NCBI GenBank assembly: GCA_903864555.1 | Contig: CAIPGJ010000504.1 | Span: 1 to 5,749, forward strand | DNA from: an uncultured Pseudomonadota bacterium | GTDB taxonomy: Bacteria > Pseudomonadota > Gammaproteobacteria > Burkholderiales > SG8-39 | Direction: 5' to 3' | Length of the DNA: 5,749 bases | Part shown: positions 1 to 4,686 of the stretch, one piece after another | How positions within the stretch are numbered: position 1 is the stretch's first letter | How the letters are laid out: each line of letters starts with the position of its first letter | Translations under genes and position numbers: made by a program | The notes under the pieces: generated by a model | The model's database searches: none | Told to the model about the DNA's origin: nothing | Seen by the model: the letters and a program-made list of their open reading frames with translations, nothing else

Positions 1-192
1 ATGGACGCGCGCGCCATCTCCTACGCCACCTCCTTCCAATTCATTGCCATCGGCATCGCCCCCTTTGTCGCGGGCATCGTCGGGCCGCTGTTCGGCCTGC
101 GCACCTACTTTGCGCTGACGGTGGTGTTGACGCTGGTGGCGCTGGTGCTGTGGCTGCGAGCGGCGCGCCGGCCGATGCCCGCGCAGGGCTGA
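1..192 (+). CDS. C-terminal fragment of membrane transporter, probably MFS
   Basis: Open from the first base of the window to a TGA at 190-192, giving 63 residues. The fragment holds two hydrophobic segments, about residues 12-32 and 36-53, separated by a short Phe-Gly-Leu-Arg-Thr turn and followed by a short basic tail (RAARRP). This is how the last two helices of a 12-helix MFS permease usually look. The ATG at position 1 is more likely an internal methionine than the true start, because a two-helix protein of this kind would be unusual and the frame is open at the edge. The substrate cannot be judged. The gene converges on the sensor kinase gene with only 21 bp between the stop codons, and I see no convincing terminator there. 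Family assignment is an inference from topology and composition. Confidence 0.55.
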   Translation: MDARAISYATSFQFIAIGIAPFVAGIVGPLFGLRTYFALTVVLTLVALVLWLRAARRPMPAQG

Positions 193-213
193 GCGCGAAG
201 GTCGGGCGGCAGG

Positions 214-1677
214 TCAGTCCGCAGCGCGGGTGGCCGGCAGGCTGAGGCGGGCGCACAGTCCGCTGGTTTCGCCATTGGCCAGATGCAGCGAGCCGCCGTA
301 GAGCGCGGCCAGGTCCTGCACGATGGCCAGGCCCAGGCCGCTGCCGGGCACGCTTTCATCGAGGCGCACGCCGCGCGCCATCACGGTTCGCAGTTGGCTG
401 GCGTCTATCCCCGGTCCGTCGTCGCGCACTTCGATGAGCAGGCTGGCGCCTGCGGATGGACCGGCATGCACAGGTGCCGCCGGCAATTCCACCGCAATGC
501 TGACGCGGCTGCGCGCCCACTTGCAGGCGTTGTCGAGCAGATTGCCGAGCATTTCCTGCAGATCCTGCTCTTCACCGGCAAACCAGATGGCCCGATCCGG
601 CTGCTGCAGGGACAAGGTGATGCCGCGACCGGCATGCAGCTTCTGCATCACGCGCAGCAGTCCGCCGAGCGTGGCGACGGCATCGGTGCGCTGGCCTGGC
701 AGGCGCCCGCTGGCGGCCGCCCTGGAGCGGGCCAGATGCCAGTCGATATGGCGTCGCGCCAGCACTACCTGTTCCCGCACCAGTCGTGGCAGCGCGGCAT
801 CGCTCTGGCTGGCGGCATGCTCCAGCACTGACAGCGGGGTCTTGAGTCCATGCGCAAGGTTGCCCGCTTGGGTGCGTGCGCGCTTGACCACTTCGTCGTT
901 GCGTTCCAGCACGCTGTTGAAGTCATCGACCAGTGGCTGTAATTCCGCCGGGAAGCGGCCGCCAAGGCGCTGCGCGCGGCCTTCCTCCACATCCTGCAGG
1001 CTGCGCCTGAGTGCGCGCAGCGGCAGCAGGCCGACGCTGACCTGGGCCCAGGCCGCCAGTGCCAGCAACAGCAGCAGCACCGCCAGGGACAGCGCCAGCA
1101 CGCCATTGAATTCGGCCACTGCTGCGGTGGTCTGCTGCAGGTCGGCGGCGACGATGAGGCGCCAGCGTGATGCCGACGGGCCGGCCGGCTGCACGGTGCG
1201 CTCCAGCAACAGCAGGCTGCCCTGTTGCGGACCGGGGACATGGTGCACATGCACCTGTCCGTCATCCAGGACATCGGTCTCCAGCGCAAGGCTGGTGTCC
1301 CACAGCGAGCGCGAGCGCAGTGCGCCATTGCGGCCGCGTCCGTCACTATTGATTTCATCCAGCTGCCAGTACAGACCGGAGTAGGGGCGCTGCCAGCGCG
1401 GGTCGGAGAGCGCCTGTGCATCGATGAGCGGGCGTCCTGCGGCATCGAAATCGAGACGCGCGGTGAGCTGGTCGAGCTGCCCGGTGAGGTCGTGCCGGAA
1501 CTGCCGCTCGACATGGTCGCGGAACAGGCCGGCCAGCGTCACGCCAGTCAGCGCCAGTGCCAGCAGCAGGCCGGCCAGGGTGGCGGCCAGCAGGCGCACC
1601 CGCAGCGAACCCGGCAAACGCGTGGCAGAGGCCGTGGCCGTGACCGTGGCGCTTGTGGGCGGTGGGGTGCCGCTCAT
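214..1677 (-). CDS. PhoQ/QseC-like sensor histidine kinase
   Basis: A 487-residue inner-membrane kinase, expected to phosphorylate the regulator encoded just upstream. After a Thr/Ala/Pro-rich N-terminus of about 25 residues come TM1 (about 27-52), a periplasmic sensor region (about 53-189), TM2 (about 190-213) and a HAMP linker (about 214-262). The H-box NLAHGLKTPLSVLEHA carries the phospho-accepting His276. The ATPase domain shows the N-box LLDNACKW (Asn383), the G1 box DDGPGID (419-425) and the G2 box GSGLGL (445-450). HGLKTPL and LDNACKW resemble PhoQ closely, while QseC is the nearest alternative. The sensor region lacks the acidic cluster that binds divalent cations in enterobacterial PhoQ, so the signal is probably different. 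Its ATG overlaps the regulator's TGA (ATGA), implying translational coupling. Kinase identity is certain; the subfamily is likely. Confidence 0.95.
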   Translation of the reverse strand: MSGTPPPTSATVTATASATRLPGSLRVRLLAATLAGLLLALALTGVTLAGLFRDHVERQFRHDLTGQLDQLTARLDFDAAGRPLIDAQALSDPRWQRPYSGLYWQLDEINSDGRGRNGALRSRSLWDTSLALETDVLDDGQVHVHHVPGPQQGSLLLLERTVQPAGPSASRWRLIVAADLQQTTAAVAEFNGVLALSLAVLLLLLALAAWAQVSVGLLPLRALRRSLQDVEEGRAQRLGGRFPAELQPLVDDFNSVLERNDEVVKRARTQAGNLAHGLKTPLSVLEHAASQSDAALPRLVREQVVLARRHIDWHLARSRAAASGRLPGQRTDAVATLGGLLRVMQKLHAGRGITLSLQQPDRAIWFAGEEQDLQEMLGNLLDNACKWARSRVSIAVELPAAPVHAGPSAGASLLIEVRDDGPGIDASQLRTVMARGVRLDESVPGSGLGLAIVQDLAALYGGSLHLANGETSGLCARLSLPATRAAD

Positions 1678-2333
1678 GGCGGCGCCAGGCGATAGCCCAG
1701 GCCGCGCGCGGTCTCGATGTTCACCCCGGGCAGCTTGCGGCGCAGCCGCCCGATGAACACCTCGATGGTGTTGGAGTCGCGGTCGTGGTCTTGCGCATAG
1801 ATGTGTTCGATGAGTTCGCTGCGTGACACCACCGAACCCTGGCGGTGCATGAGGTAGTCGAGCACCTTGTATTCATGGCTGGTCAGCGTGACCGGCTGGC
1901 CGCCCAGGGTGGCGCGGCTGCTGCGTGTGTCGAGCATGAGCTCGCCGCACTGGAGTACCGGCGAGGCAAGGCCGCTGGCACGCCGGATCAGCGCGCGCAG
2001 GCGGGCCAGCAGCTCCTCCATATGGAAGGGCTTGGTGAGGTAATCGTCGGCGCCGGCATCGATGCCGGCCACCTTCTCGTGCCAGTTGTCGCGCGCGGTG
2101 AGTATCAGCACGGGCATGCTGCGTCCGGCGTCGCGCCAGCGCTTGAGCACGGTGAGCCCGTCCATCACCGGCAGGCCGAGGTCGAGGATCACGGCATCGA
2201 AGCTCCCGGTGTCGCCGAGGAAATGCGCTTCGCGGCCATCGGCCGCTTCATCCACGGTGTAGCCGGCTTCCTGCAGGCTGCTGCGCAACTGCGCGCGCAG
2301 CACCGGTTCATCTTCGACGAGGAGCAAGCGCAT
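1674..2333 (-). CDS. PhoP-like OmpR-family response regulator
   Basis: A 219-residue cytoplasmic DNA-binding regulator of normal family length. The receiver domain (1 to about 115) has the acidic pair Glu7/Asp8, the phospho-acceptor Asp51 in LDLGLP, the switch Thr79 and the conserved Lys101 in TKPFH. The C-terminal winged helix (about 125-219) has a recognition helix around SNTIEVFIGRLRRKL and ends in ETARGLGYRL. Stretches such as LTARDNWHEKV and RRASGLASPV match the arrangement in PhoP (LTARESWQDKV, RRNSGLASQV as I recall them), so I place it nearest PhoP, with QseB as second choice. It starts 12 bp after the PepSY gene stop and overlaps the kinase gene by 4 bp, so all three are probably co-transcribed. 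No strong Shine-Dalgarno is visible, which suits coupling to the upstream gene. The likely target is the 11-bp-phased array at 2756-2794. Confidence 0.95.
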   Translation of the reverse strand: MRLLLVEDEPVLRAQLRSSLQEAGYTVDEAADGREAHFLGDTGSFDAVILDLGLPVMDGLTVLKRWRDAGRSMPVLILTARDNWHEKVAGIDAGADDYLTKPFHMEELLARLRALIRRASGLASPVLQCGELMLDTRSSRATLGGQPVTLTSHEYKVLDYLMHRQGSVVSRSELIEHIYAQDHDRDSNTIEVFIGRLRRKLPGVNIETARGLGYRLAPP

Positions 2334-2345
2334 GGGCGTTGGCGC

Positions 2346-2732
2346 TCAGCGGGGGCGGGACGGGCCGCCGCCATCGGGCTTGCGGTCCTGATCGCGCAGG
2401 CGTTCACCGCCGGCCATGACCGTGCCGGTCCGGGCATCGAGTTTCAGCTTCACCAGTCCGCCGCCCGTTTTCAGCAGCCGGATCTCGTAGATCCACTGGC
2501 GGCTGCCTTTGGCCTGTTCCAGTTCGACCTCGAGCACCTGGCCGGGCTGTTCCCGCTGCAGGCGCTCCAGCAGCACCGGAAGCGGCAGCACTTCACCTGC
2601 CTGCACTGCCTGGCGCGCGCGTTCATGGTCGCCCTTGTCGGCGCGCACGGCGAGCGGGGTCGCCATCGCGGCTGCCAGCAGCACGGCGGTGAGCGGGTGC
2701 GCAATGGTGAAGCTGTGCAGGCCGGATTTCAT
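2346..2732 (-). CDS. Exported PepSY-domain protein
   Basis: A 128-residue protein starting MKSGLHSF, with a hydrophobic signal segment at about residues 12-29 and likely cleavage near Ala24-Ala31. The mature part fits a single PepSY domain: a helix at about 37-62 (ARQAVQAGEVLPLPVLLERLQ), then strands LEVELEQ, WIYEIRLL and LVKLKLDARTGTVM, where the closing DARTG turn is typical. The last 20 residues are polar and basic. An in-frame ATG at 2819 would add 29 non-signal-like residues and has no ribosome site. The start at 2732 is preferred because it places the signal sequence at the N-terminus. The gene leads the operon for the PhoP/PhoQ-like pair. PepSY proteins are often found beside such kinases and may modulate the sensor in the periplasm, but that role is inferred here. 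There is no clear Shine-Dalgarno, so the message may be leaderless. Confidence 0.85.
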   Translation of the reverse strand: MKSGLHSFTIAHPLTAVLLAAAMATPLAVRADKGDHERARQAVQAGEVLPLPVLLERLQREQPGQVLEVELEQAKGSRQWIYEIRLLKTGGGLVKLKLDARTGTVMAGGERLRDQDRKPDGGGPSRPR

Positions 2733-2738
2733 GGTCGC

Positions 2739-2744
2739 ATTGTC
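2739..2744 (-). promoter_or_regulatory. Candidate -10 of the PepSY/regulator/kinase operon
   Basis: On the minus strand this hexamer reads GACAAT, four matches to TATAAT. It lies 12 bp downstream of the left pair of the phased array, the same distance seen on the other side for the cytochrome operon. No good -35 is visible, as expected for a promoter that needs an activator. Transcription would begin about at the ATG at 2732, making a leaderless or nearly leaderless message. A second GACAAT at 2756-2751 overlaps the array. Confidence 0.3.
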
Positions 2745-2755
2745 GCGCGAATTGT

Positions 2756-2794
2756 CTGAACGGGAGATGAACAGGCCTTTCAGATGCGGTTCAG
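2756..2794. promoter_or_regulatory. Four-hexamer, 11-bp-phased symmetric operator array
   Basis: The plus strand shows CTGAAC (2756-2761), ATGAAC (2767-2772), TTTCAG (2778-2783) and GTTCAG (2789-2794). Every hexamer starts exactly 11 bp after the previous one. The first two are direct repeats and the last two are the same motif inverted, so the array is symmetric around 2775. OmpR-family regulators bind head-to-tail direct repeats with about 11-bp spacing, and the PhoP box is (T/G)GTTTA-N5-(T/G)GTTTA. Towards the PepSY operon the left pair reads TGTTCA-N5-CGTTCA. Towards the cytochrome operon the right pair reads CTTTCA-N5-GGTTCA. The spacing and sequence are seen directly; binding by the neighbouring PhoP-like regulator is inferred. 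Confidence 0.7.
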
Positions 2795-2805
2795 GGCTGC
2801 TTCCG

Positions 2806-2811
2806 CAGAAT
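2806..2811 (+). promoter_or_regulatory. Candidate -10 of the cytochrome operon
   Basis: CAGAAT matches TATAAT at four positions and lies 12 bp downstream of the right pair of the phased array, mirroring the candidate on the other strand. The array half occupies the -35 region, where no consensus hexamer is seen, which is the usual layout of an activator-dependent promoter. It would give a leader of about 25 nt that includes the ribosome site at 2831-2836. Confidence 0.3.
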
Positions 2812-2830
2812 GGCCGCATACCAGCCTTGA

Positions 2831-2836
2831 TAAGGA
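2831..2836 (+). promoter_or_regulatory. Ribosome binding site of the SHP gene
   Basis: TAAGGA lies 7 nt before the ATG at 2844. It decides that start over the in-frame ATG at 2784, which would add 20 residues ahead of the signal peptide and would lie inside the operator array. Confidence 0.7.
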
Positions 2837-2843
2837 AAACAGC

Positions 2844-3254
2844 ATGAAGTTACCCGCTCCTACAACCTGCCTCGTCCTTGGTGCGGCGATGGCTTTCGCA
2901 AGCCTGCCTGCTCAGGCAGCCGATACCTCGCCGGCGCAGCTACTGAGCCACTGGAGCGCCCAGGCCGGCGCACCGGGCAATGCCGAGCGCGGCCGGGTCT
3001 TCTTCAACGCGAAGCAGGGCGGCAACTGGTCCTGCGCTTCCTGTCATGGCACGCCACCCACGGCGCAGGGGCGGCATGCGTCCACCGGCAAATCGATTGC
3101 GCCGCTGGCGCCGGCCTTCAATCCCTTGTCGCTGACCGATGTGGCCAGGGTGGACAAGTGGTTCCGCCGCAACTGCAACGATGTGCTGAGCCGCGAATGC
3201 AGCGCCGCCGAAAAGGCCGATGTGCTGGCCTACCTGAATGGCCTGAAACCCTGA
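2844..3254 (+). CDS. SHP-type monoheme cytochrome c (DUF1924)
   Basis: A 136-residue exported cytochrome. The N-terminus is a signal peptide with likely cleavage after LPAQA (residue 25), so the mature protein has about 111 residues. One heme site CASCH (64-68) supplies the thioethers and His68. Near the C-terminus, RRNCNDVLSREC holds Cys111 and Cys119 and Asn110/Asn112. This matches the sphaeroides heme protein family, in which an asparagine is the displaceable sixth heme ligand and a nearby disulfide is present. SHP is a c-type heme protein able to bind oxygen. The gene is first in an operon with DHC and cytochrome b, which are expected to reduce it from the quinol pool. Its terminal role (oxygenase, oxygen or NO handling) is not settled. 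There is no methionine after CASCH, so Met ligation can be excluded. The DHC gene begins 20 bp downstream. Confidence 0.92.
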   Translation: MKLPAPTTCLVLGAAMAFASLPAQAADTSPAQLLSHWSAQAGAPGNAERGRVFFNAKQGGNWSCASCHGTPPTAQGRHASTGKSIAPLAPAFNPLSLTDVARVDKWFRRNCNDVLSRECSAAEKADVLAYLNGLKP

Positions 3255-3262
3255 ACGCAACC

Positions 3263-3266
3263 GGAG
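3263..3266 (+). promoter_or_regulatory. Ribosome binding site of the DHC gene
   Basis: GGAG lies 8 nt before the ATG at 3275. It supports that start rather than the upstream in-frame ATG at 3158, which lies inside the SHP gene and would hide the signal peptide. Confidence 0.65.
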
Positions 3267-3274
3267 ACCTGATC

Positions 3275-3796
3275 ATGAACCCGACCACCCATGCTTTACG
3301 CTTCGCACGCATCGCCGCCGGCATCACTCTGGCGCTTGCCCTGACTTCAGCCACAGGCGCTGACAGCGGGCAGCAGTCGCTGGTCATGCCCAAGGCCTAT
3401 GTGCAGGAATGTGCCACCTGCCATACCGCCTTCCCCGCGGGGATGCTGCCGGCGGCTTCCTGGAAACGCATCATGAACGGCCTGGACAAGCATTACGGCA
3501 CCGACGCGTCGCTGGATGCGGCGACGCTGTTGCAACTGGGCGACTGGCTGCAGGCCAATGCCGCCAGCGGGCGGCGAGCCACAGCGGAACCGCCGCAGGA
3601 TCGCATCACCCTGTCCGACTGGTTCGTGCGCGAGCACCGCAAGGTGGATGCCACGGTGTGGAAGCTCGCCAGCGTCAATAGCGCGTCCAACTGCGCGGCC
3701 TGCCATGGCGGGGCCGACCAGGGCCGCTTCAATGAACGCGAACTGATCTTCCCGCCCGGCCTGGATGCGCGCTACCGCCGCGCCTGGCGCGATTGA
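3275..3796 (+). CDS. Exported diheme cytochrome c (DHC family)
   Basis: A 173-residue periplasmic electron carrier. The signal peptide spans about residues 1-29 with likely cleavage near ATGA-DSG. There are two heme sites, CATCH (46-50) and CAACH (140-144). The stretch MPKAYVQECATCHTAFPAGMLP, read here as positions 38-59, and the following SWKRIMNGLDKHYG are typical of the DHC family. His73 and His121 are reasonable candidates for the distal ligands, making two bis-His low-potential hemes; that assignment is inferred. The gene sits between SHP and cytochrome b, and DHC is the expected electron donor to SHP. It is 20 bp from the SHP gene, so clearly in the same transcript. An 87-nt AC-rich leader separates it from cytochrome b. 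Confidence 0.92.
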   Translation: MNPTTHALRFARIAAGITLALALTSATGADSGQQSLVMPKAYVQECATCHTAFPAGMLPAASWKRIMNGLDKHYGTDASLDAATLLQLGDWLQANAASGRRATAEPPQDRITLSDWFVREHRKVDATVWKLASVNSASNCAACHGGADQGRFNERELIFPPGLDARYRRAWRD

Positions 3797-3883
3797 ACCG
3801 ATCCAATCGAATCAATCAGACGAATCAACGCAACCGACGTTCAACGCAACCGATATCAACGCATTCGAGACCAGGAGATCTTC
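3797..3883 (+). repeat. AC-rich leader with a repeated TCAACGCA element
   Basis: An unusually long 87-nt gap within an otherwise tight operon. It contains TCAACGCAACCGA at 3825-3837 and 3841-3853, and the related TCAACGCATTCGA at 3856-3868. An earlier partial CGAATCAA at 3808 is repeated at 3821. The core AACGCAACCG also occurs in the SHP-DHC gap at 3254-3263. In both gaps GAGACC follows (3264-3269 and 3867-3872), a short distance before the next ATG. The stretch is poor in G and probably unstructured as RNA, so it may be a translation-enhancing leader. It contains no convincing promoter. The repeats are seen directly; any function is inferred. Confidence 0.6.
3873..3877 (+). promoter_or_regulatory. 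Ribosome binding site of the cytochrome b gene
   Basis: AGGAG lies 6 nt before the ATG at 3884 and is the strongest ribosome site in the operon. It supports the start that gives a cytoplasmic N-terminal extension before the first helix. Confidence 0.7.
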
Positions 3884-4660
3884 ATGCATGCGCATTCCTC
3901 ATTTGAAGCCGCCGGCCCCGCTCCGGCGGCAGCCCGTGCATCCGCCAACCGGACGCTGCGCCAGCGGCTCGTCACCGACGCGCCGACGCGCATGTTCCAC
4001 TGGCTGTTCGCGCTGACTTTCGTCGGCGCCTATGCCACTGCCGAGAGCGAGCACTGGCGCCTGCTGCATGTGAGTCTGGGATATGCCATGGCCGGATTGC
4101 TGGGCTTTCGCCTGCTGTACAGCCTGTTCGGCCCGCGCCAGGCGCGCGTGGGTGGGCTGTGGCGCAAGCTTGCCAGCGCACCGGCCTGGCTGAAGTCCTT
4201 TACCAGTGGCGCAGGCTTCGCCTCGGTGAACTGGCGCCAGGGGCAGAACCTGCTCATGGCGCTGGCAGTGGTCCTGCTGCTTGCGCTGGTGCTGCCGGTG
4301 GTGCTGAGCGGATACGCCACTTATAACGACTGGGGTGGCGCATTCGGCGGCGACTGGCTGGAGGACGTGCACGGGTTTTTCGGCGAGGCCATGTTGATGG
4401 TGGTGCTGGCCCATCTCGGCTTGATCGCCGGGCTGTCCTTGTTGCGTGGCCGCAATCAGGCAGCACCCATGATCAGCGGACGCAGCGAAGGCAGCGGTCC
4501 GGATCTGGTGCAGGCGAACCGCATCTGGCTGGCGGTGCTGCTGTTCATCGCGGTGATCGGCTTTGTGGCCTGGCAGTGGCAGGCCGGTCCGGAAGGGGTC
4601 GCGCCGGCAGGGGATGGAGTCGCGCAATCCATGCGCGACCAGCATGCCCGGGATGATTGA
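3884..4660 (+). CDS. Membrane di-heme cytochrome b561
   Basis: A 258-residue inner-membrane protein. A polar, Ala/Pro-rich N-terminus of about 30 residues precedes the family motif PTRMFHW. Helices lie at about 38-53, 60-82, 121-143, 165-187 and 212-231. Conserved histidines suited to hold two b hemes are His39 (helix 1), His62 (start of helix 2), and His163 and His177, 14 residues apart at and in helix 4. SGYATYNDWGG before His163 is also typical of bacterial cytochrome b561/hydrogenase b-type subunits. The fifth helix goes beyond the basic four-helix core and should place the acidic C-terminal tail in the periplasm. Third gene of the SHP-DHC operon, it probably oxidises quinol and passes electrons to DHC. 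It converges on the solute-binding protein gene with 26 bp between stops. Confidence 0.92.
   Translation: MHAHSSFEAAGPAPAAARASANRTLRQRLVTDAPTRMFHWLFALTFVGAYATAESEHWRLLHVSLGYAMAGLLGFRLLYSLFGPRQARVGGLWRKLASAPAWLKSFTSGAGFASVNWRQGQNLLMALAVVLLLALVLPVVLSGYATYNDWGGAFGGDWLEDVHGFFGEAMLMVVLAHLGLIAGLSLLRGRNQAAPMISGRSEGSGPDLVQANRIWLAVLLFIAVIGFVAWQWQAGPEGVAPAGDGVAQSMRDQHARDD
4619..4639. other. Perfect 7-bp hairpin in the cytochrome b C-terminal codons
   Basis: GTCGCGC (4619-4625) and GCGCGAC (4633-4639) form a perfect 7-bp stem with a 7-nt loop, inside the last 15 codons or so of the cytochrome b gene. It also lies about 50 nt beyond the stop of the convergent minus-strand gene, so it could help end that transcript. 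There is no T-tract on either side. It may be chance in GC-rich coding DNA. Confidence 0.3.
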
Positions 4661-4686
4661 GGCGGCGGCAGTGGCCGCCACCTGCC
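4661..4686. terminator. Hairpin between convergent genes, possible bidirectional terminator
   Basis: The 26-bp gap between the two stop codons is almost entirely hairpin. GGCAGTGG (4667-4674) pairs with CCA-C-CTGCC (4678-4686) with one bulged C and a CCG loop. An alternative fold is GGCGGC (4661-4666) with GCCGCC (4674-4679). Its position exactly between convergent stops suggests transcription end for both sides. No run of T follows on either strand, so it is not a classic intrinsic terminator. Confidence 0.4.

Noticed and set aside
193..213. Terminator between the transporter fragment and the kinase gene
   Set aside because: The 21-bp gap is GC-rich but I could find no stable hairpin or T-tract in it.
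323..1384. Long plus-strand open frame (353 codons) opposite the kinase gene
   Set aside because: It is antisense to a kinase with complete conserved boxes, its product is a Ser/Arg-rich composition artefact of GC-rich DNA, and it has no recognisable domain.
1845..2759. Plus-strand open frame (304 codons) opposite the regulator and PepSY genes
   Set aside because: It spans two real genes on the other strand, its His/Ala/Gln-rich product has no domain, and it is explained by the codon bias of the opposite strand.
2733..2819. Upstream start of the PepSY gene at 2819
   Set aside because: It would make the whole divergent promoter region coding, shows no ribosome site and hides the signal peptide behind 29 residues.
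2829..2834. GATAAG as a -10 box for the SHP gene
   Set aside because: It overlaps the ribosome site and would start transcription at or inside the ATG, leaving no room for TAAGGA to act.
2784..2843. Upstream start of the SHP gene at 2784
   Set aside because: It lies inside the operator array, has no ribosome site and would put 20 polar residues before the signal peptide; the ATG at 2844 has TAAGGA at good spacing.
3797..3883. CRISPR-like or mobile repeat in the DHC-cytochrome b gap
   Set aside because: The repeats are only 13 nt, imperfect, with 2-3-nt spacers and no cas genes or terminal inverted repeats; a leader element explains them better.
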